Shown: positions 30,292 through 37,211 of the stretch, piece after piece
Numbering within the stretch: position 1 is the first letter of the stretch
Layout of the letters: each line of letters opens with the position of its first letter
Origin: an uncultured Oscillospiraceae bacterium
GTDB taxonomy: Bacteria; Bacillota; Clostridia; Oscillospirales; Oscillospiraceae
Assembly: GCA_910579725.1 (NCBI GenBank)
Contig: CAJTUD010000027.1
Span: 1-37,211 of the forward strand
Direction: 5' to 3'
DNA length: 37,211 bases
Translations under genes and position numbers: made by a program
Notes under the pieces: generated by a model
What the model was told of the DNA's origin: nothing
Database searches by the model: none
What the model saw: only the letters and a program-made list of their open reading frames with translations

Positions 30292-30623
30292 GCCGCCACC
30301 GTCAGCAGGTGAAGCAGGCCAGCCCCCAGCGCCCCGGCCAGCACACCCACCAGGCCATAAAGGAACTTGTCCACCATGCCGTCCCACCGCTTGCCCGGTT
30401 TCTTTTCGATGGCGTCCACCTTTGTCCCCAGGGCGGTCACGTCGGTTTTGATCTCCGCCATGGTTTCGGTCTGGTGCCGCTGCTCCGTGGCCATGACCTC
30501 CACGGCGGTGGCCAGCCGGTTCAGGGTGTCCACCTTTTCGTCCATTTCATCCAGCCGGTGGGTGTTGGATTTGCTCCGGGCGTCCACCTCCGCCAGCTTT
30601 ACCGCCATTTCCTGCTCATTCAT
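30288..30623 (-). CDS. XhlA-like coiled-coil membrane protein
   Basis: A 111-residue protein with a long coiled coil (from VKLAEVDARSKSNTHRLDEM to about residue 75) and one C-terminal membrane segment (YGLVGVLAGALGAGLLHLL). This matches the layout of the haemolysin XhlA family, membrane partners of phage lysis in Bacillus prophages. GGAGGTG precedes the ATG. It overlaps the next gene by four bases, so it is part of the lysis cassette. Confidence 0.7.
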   Translation of the reverse strand: MNEQEMAVKLAEVDARSKSNTHRLDEMDEKVDTLNRLATAVEVMATEQRHQTETMAEIKTDVTALGTKVDAIEKKPGKRWDGMVDKFLYGLVGVLAGALGAGLLHLLTVAA

Positions 30624-30626
30624 GCC

Positions 30627-30809
30627 TCACACCTCCAATTTTTCAACGGGGGCGCCGGTGGCCTCCGCGTATTTTTGCCGCAGGGCGGCGATCTCCCCCG
30701 CGTGGGTCAGGGCGTCATACTGGGCCAGCTGTGTGGCCTGGTCCTGTATGATCAAATTCTGCTGGTCGATGATGGCGCACAGGGCCGCGATCACTTCCAC
30801 CTGGTTCAC
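30627..30809 (-). CDS. Small helical phage protein
   Basis: A 60-residue helical protein beginning at GTG, whose start overlaps the preceding gene's stop (GTGA). The sequence QVEVIAALCAIIDQQNLIIQ followed by ALRQKYAEATGAP suggests a short coiled coil. Similar small proteins sit before lysis genes in clostridial phages. Function unknown. Confidence 0.65.
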   Translation of the reverse strand: MNQVEVIAALCAIIDQQNLIIQDQATQLAQYDALTHAGEIAALRQKYAEATGAPVEKLEV

Positions 30810-31228
30810 CGCCGCCGCGCCCCCTTTGCGCCCACGCCGATCAGTGCGGCAATATGCCGCAGGTCCTCCACGTTGGCCTCGAAAAAGTCATGGGACCACA
30901 CCCAAAAATCCGCGTGATCCGCCCGCCTGTACCGGCAGGCCATGGGATCCGCCCACAGCTTTGCCCACCGCTCCCCGTGGCCCTTGTCCCGCTTGGACAC
31001 AGCGGCAATAATGGCGGCGGTCAGTTTGCCGCGCTCCAGCCCGTGGCCGTCGCTGTCCCTGGCGAAATATTTATGGGCGCTTTCGCTGGTGGCGGCGCAC
31101 AGGCGCAGGCCGTCCCGCTCCAGGAAACCGTCCACGGCCTCCACGGTGGTGCCATAGGGGATATTTACCGGGCCGCAGATGGCATTAAACCGCGCCCGCC
31201 GGGCCGCTATGTATTGCACCCGCTCCAT
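30806..31228 (-). CDS. Conserved-looking phage protein of unknown function
   Basis: A 140-residue soluble protein. The start (QYIAARRARFNAICGPVNIP) and the phrase TTVEAVDGFLERDGLRLCA look like a protein common in prophages of gut Clostridia, always near the tail-to-lysis transition; I know no function. Conserved Trp/Asp-rich C-terminal part (DFWVWSHDFFEAN). GGAGGTG precedes the ATG, which lies three bases after the carbohydrate-binding gene. Confidence 0.75.
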   Translation of the reverse strand: MERVQYIAARRARFNAICGPVNIPYGTTVEAVDGFLERDGLRLCAATSESAHKYFARDSDGHGLERGKLTAAIIAAVSKRDKGHGERWAKLWADPMACRYRRADHADFWVWSHDFFEANVEDLRHIAALIGVGAKGARRR

Positions 31229-31231
31229 GGC

Positions 31232-31855
31232 CTACACCTCCGCCACCACTTCCGTCCAGCCGTACACGCCCGGCTCCCACACGTTTCCGTCCTGGTCGCT
31301 GATCCAGTGTTTCCCGCCGTGGCTCACCTTGTCCCCGGCGTTGTAGGCGTCATGTGCGCCCACCGGCTGGGACCACTCCGGCCACTCCTCCGCCGGGTCC
31401 GCCACCCGTTTCCACAGGCTGGGGGAGGCGTCCGGGGTCCAGTCCGCTTGTGAAGTGTGATCCTGCAGGCATTGGTACAGCTGGCCGTCCGTATACCGGC
31501 GAATATTCCCGGCCTTATAGGCCACCGGCACCGCCCAGGGGGCGAAAAGGTCCGCGTGTTCCGCCGCCGTGGTGGCGTCAATGCTCCCGGCCTCCGCCAG
31601 CGTAACAAACATGATCCCGCCGGTTTCCGCCGCCCTGGTGATCTCGCTGCCCGCGTCGGTTTCCTCCAGCATGACGGTGGCCACCGCGCCCTCCATGTCC
31701 GGGCGGCCCAGCAGGTGGAAAACCTGTCCATTGTGGACGATCCCCGCCGCCTCCGCCTCCTGGCACAAGGTAAAGCACCCATTTTCAGCCCTGCGGACAT
31801 AGCTGGGGGCCTCGGTCATGGCCACGGTTTCCCCGTCCCTGGTGATCTTATACAT
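31232..31855 (-). CDS. Phage protein with carbohydrate-binding (CBM5/12-like) repeats
   Basis: A 207-residue protein starting at the ATG at 31855, preceded by AAAGGAGGAG; its first eight bases overlap the end of the reverse transcriptase gene. The N-terminal part is a small unknown domain. The C-terminal half carries two segments like chitin-binding family 5/12 modules: YKAGNIRRYTDGQLYQCLQD with a following TPDASPSLWKRV, and YNAGDKVSHGGKHWISDQDG with GVYGWTEV. Such modules often decorate phage tails. Because it sits directly behind the DGR, it may act with the diversified tail fibre in binding surface glycans; this is inference. Confidence 0.8.
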   Translation of the reverse strand: MYKITRDGETVAMTEAPSYVRRAENGCFTLCQEAEAAGIVHNGQVFHLLGRPDMEGAVATVMLEETDAGSEITRAAETGGIMFVTLAEAGSIDATTAAEHADLFAPWAVPVAYKAGNIRRYTDGQLYQCLQDHTSQADWTPDASPSLWKRVADPAEEWPEWSQPVGAHDAYNAGDKVSHGGKHWISDQDGNVWEPGVYGWTEVVAEV

Positions 31856-32981
31856 GGTTTTCTCCTCCTTTGAATGTGGCATGAATGATCCGGCGCAGGT
31901 GCATGACCCGCCCGTGGTCGTCGAAATTTTCATAATAGGCGATATGCCCCTGCAGCTGGTCCTCCGCCTGCGGGACGGTCATTTCCCCGGCGTCCACCCG
32001 CTTTTTGTAAAGCCTGATTTTCCGCCGTGCCGCTTTCATTCCGTCCCTGGCCCCGTGGGTGATCACCCGCCCAGTTTCGGTCAGATAAAACTTGCATTTG
32101 CAAAAGCGGAAAGGCTTGTCCAGCGGCACAATATGGCATTTGTTCCGGTTGACCTGCAGGCCCATGGCCTCCGCCCGGCGGATCGTTTCCTCCATGATCT
32201 CCTCCGCCTGGTCTATGCTGTCCAGCACCGTGGCATAGTCGTCCATGTAATGCCCCGCGCCGTGAATGGACTTTTGACATTTCAGCCAGTTGTCCAGGCT
32301 GGAGGGCAGGGCCACCATTTCCTGCTGGGACGGCTCCACGCCCAGGGGCATACCCACGCCGCCCGGAACAGACGCCACCACGGTGTCCGCTATGGCGCGG
32401 ATCTGTTCGTTCAGGATCAGGTCCCGGTGTCGCTGGTAGATCAGGGCGTGGGGCGCGGACGGGAAAAAGTGGTGAAAATCCATCAGGAACACGGCGCCCT
32501 CCCGCCCGTTCTTTCGGAACTGTTCCCGCAGCTGGTCCTCCAGCAGCTTGTAATGGAAATGCAGGCCCTTTCCCCTTTGGCTGGCCCCGTTTGCATAGAT
32601 CATGCTGGGACCGTACAGCGGGATCAGGACATTATTGCAAAGGGTTTTGTGGATCTGGCGGTCATTGATGTGCGGCGCGTCAATGGGGCGGACCTTGCCG
32701 CGCTCCCGCAGGGTAAAGTGGACATATTTCCCCGGTTTCCATTGGCCGGAAAGAACTTCCCGCCGCCGGCGGGCGGTGCCCGAAAACAGGTGGCGCTCAA
32801 AGTTTTGGGTGGACTGTTTCCACCTCACACCGTTGCAGCATTTCAGCCCATACCGGAACATATCCCGAAAACTGAAAACCTCCGCCAGTGTGCCCAGGCT
32901 GTCATTTCTGGCCTGTTTCCTGGCCTGCCGGGCCGCTTTCCGGCGTTGGTATCGCGCCTCCCGGCGCTCCTCGCTTGTCAT
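31848..32981 (-). CDS. DGR reverse transcriptase
   Basis: A 377-residue reverse transcriptase of the diversity-generating retroelement type. A basic N-terminus (RREARYQRRKAARQARKQAR) precedes the fingers (GKVRPIDAPHINDRQIHK). The palm's first catalytic Asp168 is in VFLMDFHHFFP. The DGR signature is LGVEPSQ (213-219), where other reverse transcriptases have QG...SP, and the catalytic YMDD box is at 245-248. It would copy the TR RNA with errors at adenines, working with the Avd-like protein encoded upstream. No maturase or endonuclease domain follows, which excludes a group II intron. The ribosome binding site is only moderate (TGGGGAG), and the 3' end overlaps the next gene. Confidence 0.96.
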   Translation of the reverse strand: MTSEERREARYQRRKAARQARKQARNDSLGTLAEVFSFRDMFRYGLKCCNGVRWKQSTQNFERHLFSGTARRRREVLSGQWKPGKYVHFTLRERGKVRPIDAPHINDRQIHKTLCNNVLIPLYGPSMIYANGASQRGKGLHFHYKLLEDQLREQFRKNGREGAVFLMDFHHFFPSAPHALIYQRHRDLILNEQIRAIADTVVASVPGGVGMPLGVEPSQQEMVALPSSLDNWLKCQKSIHGAGHYMDDYATVLDSIDQAEEIMEETIRRAEAMGLQVNRNKCHIVPLDKPFRFCKCKFYLTETGRVITHGARDGMKAARRKIRLYKKRVDAGEMTVPQAEDQLQGHIAYYENFDDHGRVMHLRRIIHATFKGGENHV

Positions 32982-33379
32982 ATATTTTTATTCGCTCCCC
33001 AGATAGTTGTCTTGTAGGTGTGCGTCTAAACTACTTTGACCCGGCACATGAAACGGGGTAAAGCACAATCCCCCGCCATGCAAGCAGCGTCCGTGCAAGG
33101 CCGCCAGGGGCAGTTTTAGGCTTTCGCCAGGGAAGTATTTCTCCTTTTATACGGGTCCGGTTCACCTCATTGGTTACTGCATTTGACCCATGGTATAAAA
33201 TCCGGGCGCCGCGCCCCAGGAATTGTTCGCGTTGTTGTTGTTGGCGCTGCCGTTGGTGTTGACAAGGCAGAAATTGTTCGTGTTGCCAACGTAGACGGAA
33301 CGGCACCAGTGATTGGCAGCAGTCCCGTCAAGGGCCGCCCTGCCACACGGCACGTTTTCAGAAATACACCCATGACAAG
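32982..33379 (-). ncRNA. DGR template RNA region between Avd and reverse transcriptase
   Basis: The 398 bases between avd and the reverse transcriptase contain no credible gene. They hold the TR (33202-33327) and about 220 bases of sequence 3' of it on the coding strand. In the Bordetella phage DGR the corresponding RNA, TR plus the downstream spacer, is the substrate for cDNA priming. The exact RNA ends cannot be read from the sequence. Confidence 0.7.
33202..33327 (-). repeat. DGR template repeat (TR)
   Basis: A 126-base copy of the end of the tail-fibre gene lies in the avd/reverse-transcriptase gap. Aligned without gaps to the VR (offset 759), it differs at 14 positions, every one an adenine in the coding-strand TR (8 A to G, 4 A to T, 2 A to C). 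About 30 coding-strand adenines are present, and none of the roughly 96 other positions differs. If translated it would carry 12 AAC/AAT codons, the usual TR design allowing wide codon change. The GC-rich 3' end (GGGGCGCGGCGCCCGG) is identical in both and fits the homing initiation site. Confidence 0.97.
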
Positions 33380-33859
33380 CTATTTATTTTTTCTTCTCCT
33401 CCGCCGCAGTTCCGCGTCGCTTTGCATAGTCCCTTTTATCAGGTCGTCCTCCGTGTCGATCAGTTCCCCCAGGATTTGGGCCATGGTTTCCAGGCGCTCC
33501 TCCGCCTCCTTTTTGGGGACCTTGTTTCCTTTGGCGTCCGTAAAGCACCCCTGCGGGTTCTTCATCATAACCATGTAACAATGGCACAGCTGCACGTCCA
33601 GGGCCATTAAAGCGCCCCGCGCTTGCAAAAGGTCCCTTTCCCGCAGGTCCAGGCGTATGTCGTTAGATGTAAAATAGCTCTGCGCCTTTTCGGTGTAACT
33701 CACCAATTCCGCCGCCATTTTTATGGTTGGCTCCGCCAGCAGGCGGGAATACCTCGCGGAAAGACGGCTTAAAAAATTTATCGTTTCCGTGTAAATCTCA
33801 TTGGCCGTATTCACAAATTCCGCCTTGCTGGTGGTTCGCTTATTTTTCAGGACGGACAC
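33380..33859 (-). CDS. avd: DGR accessory variability determinant (Avd-like)
   Basis: A 159-residue, almost fully helical, basic-ended protein (tail RRRRRKNK) located between the variable protein and TR, where the accessory protein Avd sits in the Bordetella phage cassette. Helices such as FVNTANEIYTETINFLSRLS and AAELVSYTEKAQSYFTSN fit its four-helix bundle fold. Avd forms a positively charged barrel that binds the reverse transcriptase and template RNA. The start is GTG with GAGGAGG eight bases upstream. The assignment rests on position, length and helical character. The conserved segment RERDLLQARGALMALDVQL is worth a profile check. Confidence 0.82.
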   Translation of the reverse strand: MSVLKNKRTTSKAEFVNTANEIYTETINFLSRLSARYSRLLAEPTIKMAAELVSYTEKAQSYFTSNDIRLDLRERDLLQARGALMALDVQLCHCYMVMMKNPQGCFTDAKGNKVPKKEAEERLETMAQILGELIDTEDDLIKGTMQSDAELRRRRRKNK

Positions 33860-33900
33860 GGTTTTCTCCTCCTCTGGCTTTCTGCTCCGTGCCCCCCTCT

Positions 33901-33920
33901 CCGCCCATTTTCATGGGCGG
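33901..33920 (-). promoter_or_regulatory. Hairpin 3' of the VR (DGR target-recognition element)
   Basis: An 8-base perfect stem CCGCCCAT/ATGGGCGG with coding-strand loop GAAA lies 40 bases beyond the VR end and 27 bases after the stop codon. Short stems with GNNA-type loops at this place form DNA cruciforms that stimulate retrohoming in the Bordetella phage DGR and other phage DGRs. No T-run follows, so it is not a plain terminator. Confidence 0.75.
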
Positions 33921-33947
33921 GATGGGGGCGGGATACGCTGCGGCGGA

Positions 33948-36206
33948 TTAGACGGTAAAGCCGGGCGCCGCGCCCCAGGAAATGCCCGCGCCGTTGCCGC
34001 TGGCGCTGCCGCTGGTGTAGACAAGGCAGAAAGTGTACGTGTAGCCAACGTAGACGGAACGGCACCAGTGATGGGCAGCAGTCCCGGTTTCCCCGTGCTT
34101 ATACTTCACCTTGCTATTGCCCGCCTTATAGTAGGAATATTGCAGTTGGAAATTCTTTTCCGCGCTGTTGGCGTAGGACCTGGCCCCGTGGTATTCAAAC
34201 TCCGCCAGCAGGAAAAGATAGTCCGTTGTGCTGGTGACATAGCTGGCATTGTCAGGACTTCCGCCGGTGTTGTCGCTGTACTTTGTCACGGACTTCATAA
34301 CGGCCCGCAGGTCGGACGGCAGGGCGGCCAGCATGGAGTTGGCCGGGGGGCTGGAGGGGGTCCCGCTGTTGCCCAGCAGGGTCTTTCTCATATAGCTGCC
34401 ATTCCACCCGCCGCTGTTGCTGTTGTTGGGGTTCATGTTGAAATAGCCGTTGCCGCTCTGGCCGCTGCCATACTGGCTATCACACAGGCAAACGTCTTTC
34501 CCTCCGATCTTGCCGATTTGGAAATGGATCCGGTTGGTGCCCTCCCGGCTGCTGTTGTGGTTAAAGCCGATAATAAAGGCGTCAATGGCCAGATTGGAAA
34601 AAGTGAAATTCCCCACCTTGCCGTTGATGGTGATCCGCTTGGTGTCGCCCACGCTCCAATAGTTTTCACCCTGGCCGGCGTCGGAAACTTCCTTGATGGT
34701 GGCCCATGTATTATCATTCAGGGAGGTGGTGGGCAGGGTCACGGACACGCTGCAGGTCCTGTTTGCTGGCGCGGTGTGGTTGGTTCCCTCTGCCACCTTG
34801 ACGGTAATGGTGGCGGTGCCCTTGGCCTTGGCGGTCACAGTCACGGTGGTGCCGGACACGCTCACCGTGGCTACGTTGGTGTTGCTGGAGGAGGCGGACA
34901 CAGCCCCGTTTCCGGCCCGCGTCACGGAAATGGTGCCGGACATGGTTCCCGTACTCAATGCCAGGCTGGACTTGTTCAAACTGGAGGATCCCGCCGCCTT
35001 GCCGATGGACCAGGCCACCGTCTTGGCCGTCGTGGTCCCGTCACTCCACTGGTAATTGGCTCCGGGGGTAAAGGTGGCGTTGTAGCTGCCCGCGTTGGTT
35101 CCGCTGGTGGTCCCGCCGATTGTCAGCTTTGCGGCGTCGTGCCCGCTCCAGACAGGGGACTGGGCTGATCCGTTATAGGTCAGGCTCCCGCTCTGCGCAG
35201 GGATCCCCATGATAATGGCCCGCCCGATGGTCCAGGTCACGCTCTTGGCGTCCGTGGTGCCGTCCCGCCACTTGTAGCCCTCCACGGGGGTGAAGGTGGC
35301 CGTATATGTCCCGGCGTTGGTCCCCGTGGTTTCCCCGGTCATAACCAGGGCGGCGGGGTTGTAGTTGTTCCAGACGGGTGCCTGCTCCGCCCCTGTAAAG
35401 GTCAACACGCCGCTTTGACTGGGCACCGCGTCAATGGTGCTGGTCAGGTCTGTAACGGCTTTCTGCGCCGTTTCTGCGGCCTCCTGGGCCGCTTTTGCCG
35501 CCGTCATGGCCGCCGCCGCGTCCTCCAATGCTTTCCGGGCCGCCGCCAGGGCACTGTCCGCCTTGCCGTCCGCTGCCTGCGCCGCCTCCAGGGCCTCCCT
35601 GGCGATCCGCAGGGCCTCCGCCACCGCCGCCGCCAGGTCCGGGTGGGCGTTTTCGTCGGTGTTGTGGGCCTCGATCAGCCCGGCCAGGGCTGCCTCCAGT
35701 TCCGGCTTGATGGTTTCATTGAAGTACAGCAGCACGTCCTCCGCAGTCATCCACGCCCCCGCCGGATAGGTCAGGGTGGCGTCCACCCCGGACGTGACAC
35801 GGATGGAAATGGGGAAATTCCGCACGTCCGGCGCGGTCCCCTCCACATAGGCCGCTATGGGCTGGCGCTGGTGCCCCAGGCTGGCGTAGTAGATCATAAC
35901 GGGGTCCCCGGTGTCCGGGTCCTCCGCATAGACGCCGAAACCGCCGATCCATTTGTCCTCTTTCAGCCCGCCGTCCAGGTCGCTGCGGAACTGGACGATC
36001 ATGCCCACCTGGTTGCCCTTGACGGTGGGAACCGTGCTGGTGCCCGCCGGTCCCGGCTCCAGGGGGGCGATCAGCTGGCGGGCGGTTTCCTTGTCCTCCA
36101 CCGTCCCCAGGTCCATGAACACGCCGGACAGTTTCAGCGTTTGCCCCGCCACCATTTTGGCCAGAATTTGGTTTCCGGCCTCGGTGATCACAAAACCGTA
36201 AAACAT
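33948..36206 (-). CDS. DGR variable protein: phage tail fibre with Ig-like repeats and C-type-lectin-like tip
   Basis: A 752-residue tail fibre. The N-terminus (FYGFVITEAGNQILAKM, about 1-160) is like the particle-attaching domain of P2/Mu-type fibres. An Ala-rich coiled coil (about 165-255) is followed by two related Ig-like repeats (about 258-330 and 335-405, each with TNAG(T/S)Y.ATFTP) and a bacterial Ig-like group 2 domain (about 410-490). The C-terminal domain (about 494-752, starting SLNDNTWATIKEVSDAG) fits the DUF6273/C-type-lectin fold that displays DGR diversity. The VR covers about residues 707-749, ending at SWGAAPGF. AAGGAGG supports the ATG. It probably binds the bacterial receptor. 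Confidence 0.93.
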   Translation of the reverse strand: MFYGFVITEAGNQILAKMVAGQTLKLSGVFMDLGTVEDKETARQLIAPLEPGPAGTSTVPTVKGNQVGMIVQFRSDLDGGLKEDKWIGGFGVYAEDPDTGDPVMIYYASLGHQRQPIAAYVEGTAPDVRNFPISIRVTSGVDATLTYPAGAWMTAEDVLLYFNETIKPELEAALAGLIEAHNTDENAHPDLAAAVAEALRIAREALEAAQAADGKADSALAAARKALEDAAAAMTAAKAAQEAAETAQKAVTDLTSTIDAVPSQSGVLTFTGAEQAPVWNNYNPAALVMTGETTGTNAGTYTATFTPVEGYKWRDGTTDAKSVTWTIGRAIIMGIPAQSGSLTYNGSAQSPVWSGHDAAKLTIGGTTSGTNAGSYNATFTPGANYQWSDGTTTAKTVAWSIGKAAGSSSLNKSSLALSTGTMSGTISVTRAGNGAVSASSSNTNVATVSVSGTTVTVTAKAKGTATITVKVAEGTNHTAPANRTCSVSVTLPTTSLNDNTWATIKEVSDAGQGENYWSVGDTKRITINGKVGNFTFSNLAIDAFIIGFNHNSSREGTNRIHFQIGKIGGKDVCLCDSQYGSGQSGNGYFNMNPNNSNSGGWNGSYMRKTLLGNSGTPSSPPANSMLAALPSDLRAVMKSVTKYSDNTGGSPDNASYVTSTTDYLFLLAEFEYHGARSYANSAEKNFQLQYSYYKAGNSKVKYKHGETGTAAHHWCRSVYVGYTYTFCLVYTSGSASGNGAGISWGAAPGFTV
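33961..34086 (-). repeat. DGR variable repeat (VR)
   Basis: This is the 126-base 3' end of the tail-fibre gene, matching the TR. Of 12 Asn codons in TR, 11 differ here, giving in order His, Tyr, Tyr, Thr, Tyr, Ser, Ser, Gly, Asn (unchanged), Gly, Gly, Ile. Invariant scaffold residues HWCRSVYVG, FCLV and SWGAAPGF contain no TR adenines at coding-changing positions. This spread shows that retrohoming has happened at least once in this lineage. Confidence 0.97.
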
Positions 36207-36216
36207 TTTTTCCTCC

Positions 36217-36945
36217 TTACTCCGCCGCCGGTATGGTGGTGGCGGTAAATGTACTAAATGCGCCGCAGGCCACGGCGTCCGCGTCCAGGTCCACGGCCCC
36301 CTCCGGCAGCGTGGTGGTGTTGATGGACCCCACCGCGCCGATCAGGACGGCCACGGCGTTGTGGTCGTAGTCCATGGGCGCCTCCGGCAGCGTGGTCACG
36401 GAATAGCCCGGATCCAGGTAGCCGGCAAAGGTCAGGATCTCCTCCTCAAAGGTGGAAATGGTGATCACTTCATCCAGCCAGCTGGACAGGCGTTTCACGT
36501 TGGCCAGGACCCGCCGGAACTCCGCCAGGTCCGTGGGATCCACCTGCCCGCCGTCGCCCACATACGCCCGGAAATGGTGTGGATCCCCGTCATAGTCGAA
36601 CCATTCTTCTATGTAGCCGCTGCCGAAAATGGTTTCTATGATCTGGTTACAGGCCGCCGGGGTTCCCATGCGGGCGTAAAAGGTCAGGGTCCCCTCGATC
36701 AGCGCCCGCTTGACCTCAATGGAAAATTTCTGATTATAGGCCGGGGTCCGCAGTTCCACCGCCAGCACGTCCAGGATCTTCTCCGGCATGGAGGCCACGG
36801 CGGCGTAAATATGCACCCCGTCCGCGTAGGCGCACAGTTTTTCAATCTGCCGCCCCAGGGCATAGGCAAAAGCCTGGGTTTCCAGTTGGCTGGCCAGGTT
36901 CTCCGGCATAATGTCGGTGAAACGGCTGCCCCGTAGGTCAATCAT
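36217..36945 (-). CDS. Phage tail protein I (P2 gpI-like)
   Basis: A protein of about 242 residues from the ATG at 36945; GGAGGG lies seven bases before it, and an in-frame ATG at 36960 is the alternative. The pattern DIMPENLASQLETQAFAYA, then DVLAVELRTPAYNQKF and RALIEGTLTFYARMGTPAA matches the tail protein I family, a baseplate component next to gpJ. The last 80 residues are a phage-specific addition with two related TTLPE segments. It overlaps the end of baseplate J and is followed ten bases after its stop by the fibre gene. Confidence 0.85.
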   Translation of the reverse strand: MIDLRGSRFTDIMPENLASQLETQAFAYALGRQIEKLCAYADGVHIYAAVASMPEKILDVLAVELRTPAYNQKFSIEVKRALIEGTLTFYARMGTPAACNQIIETIFGSGYIEEWFDYDGDPHHFRAYVGDGGQVDPTDLAEFRRVLANVKRLSSWLDEVITISTFEEEILTFAGYLDPGYSVTTLPEAPMDYDHNAVAVLIGAVGSINTTTLPEGAVDLDADAVACGAFSTFTATTIPAAE

Positions 36946-37211
36946 CCTCCAGCCCTCCATAGTGGACGGCCTGGCCGTTCAGCACCGCCACGGACTTGGC
37001 GCCCACGATCTGGTGGACGGGGGCGGCCATTTCCACCCGCTTGGCCCCCGCCGCCATGACCATTTCCCCCAGCTTGGAGGGGTTAATGTCCCGGCCTATG
37101 GCCCGCTGCCATGCGGTATATTGGCCCACAGCGGCGGCCACGGCGGTCTGAATGTCCACGGCCCGGTTGCTGTCGCTCCGGTTGATGTAATAGGTCAGGT
37201 CGATGGAGTAT
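36938..37211 (-). CDS. Baseplate J-like protein, C-terminal part (cut by window edge)
   Basis: Only the last 90 residues are in the window; the frame is open to the right edge (starting at YSIDLTYYINRSDSNRAVD). The phrase GRDINPSKLGEMVMAAGAKR followed by VEMAAPVHQIVGAKS is typical of the end of phage baseplate J (gpJ) proteins, which form the edge of the baseplate in contractile tails. It overlaps the tail protein I start. Confidence 0.85.
   Translation of the reverse strand, partial: YSIDLTYYINRSDSNRAVDIQTAVAAAVGQYTAWQRAIGRDINPSKLGEMVMAAGAKRVEMAAPVHQIVGAKSVAVLNGQAVHYGGLEDD

Larger units (their letters stand above)
24960..37211. mobile_element. Prophage (tailed, baseplate-bearing), right part outside the window
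   Basis: A run of phage genes continues to the right edge: transposase, XRE and ribbon-helix-helix regulators, small early genes on the plus strand, then a minus-strand late block with holin, endolysin, tail fibre with DGR, tail protein I and baseplate J. Baseplate J and tail I genes indicate a contractile-tail (P2/Mu-like) particle. The left boundary is not resolved: it lies between the kinase stop (24804) and the transposase stop (25032). No integrase other than the IS30-like transposase is visible. Head and packaging genes must lie beyond the window. Confidence 0.88.

Noticed and set aside
31848..32981. Group II intron or retron reverse transcriptase
   Set aside because: No maturase or HNH domain and no retron msr/msd RNA; the LGVEPSQ motif and the adjacent TR/VR with Avd-like gene identify a DGR.
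33031..33306. 91-codon minus-strand frame running through the TR
   Set aside because: The product is Gln/Arg-rich low-complexity sequence created by the AAC-rich template in another frame; it has no ribosome binding site, and the DGR explains the DNA.
33801..35168. 455-codon plus-strand frame opposite the tail fibre
   Set aside because: Gly/Val/Ala-rich shadow of the repetitive Ig-like region; the minus strand is supported by the VR and domain structure.
1..37211. CRISPR arrays, tRNA and rRNA genes
   Set aside because: No regularly spaced repeats other than the DGR repeats and phage operators, and no tRNA or rRNA signature was recognised by eye on either strand.

Overview
The window is a piece of a Gram-positive chromosome, most likely from a gut Clostridia lineage (Oscillospiraceae-like). 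Supporting this are AGGAGG-type ribosome binding sites throughout, a SpoIIIE/FtsK translocase, a DnaD plus DnaC/DnaI-like loader pair, a clostridial SUV3-like helicase, and queT behind what looks like a class III preQ1 riboswitch. Most host genes are GC-rich. The left edge (1-3430) and one sigma/anti-sigma pair (12775-14715) are visibly AT-richer and look acquired. The taxon is inferred from gene content only.

Layout. 1-3430 holds the tail of an unidentified gene and two coupled DNA methyltransferases, the right edge of a modification or defence island that ends at a long inverted repeat. 3552-7655 (minus strand) is uppP, a NUDIX gene and ftsK/spoIIIE. 7913-10117 is the SUV3-like helicase. 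10690-12657 (minus) is a DnaD / DnaC-like pair whose first gene seems to start at an ATA codon. 12775-14715 and 17311-18425 are two ECF sigma factor / membrane-partner pairs. The second is followed at once by an Eco57I-like adenine methyltransferase (14975-17296) in the same apparent operon. 18730-20768 is proB-proA, 20937-21443 is riboswitch-preceded queT, and 21851-24804 is a small conserved-looking protein and a two-component system.

From about 24960 to the right edge the DNA is one end of a tailed prophage that runs out of the window. It has an IS30-like DDE transposase at its edge, a repressor region with XRE and ribbon-helix-helix proteins, two near-identical promoter/operator modules built from ATCTAACGTTAGAT palindromes driving very small early genes, and a long minus-strand late block: baseplate J, tail protein I, tail fibre, diversification cassette, carbohydrate-binding protein, small lysis-region proteins, LysM endolysin and holin.

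The most striking system is a complete diversity-generating retroelement (DGR). The tail fibre ends in a variable repeat (VR, 33961-34086). It is followed by an Avd-like accessory protein, an intergenic template repeat (TR, 33202-33327) and a reverse transcriptase with the DGR signature LGVEPSQ and a YMDD catalytic box. TR and VR align over 126 bases without gaps. All 14 mismatches fall at adenines of the coding-strand TR and none elsewhere, the direct signature of adenine-specific mutagenic retrohoming. A hairpin with an 8-bp stem and GAAA loop lies just 3' of VR, as known for phage DGRs. The cassette should let the phage vary its receptor-binding tip.
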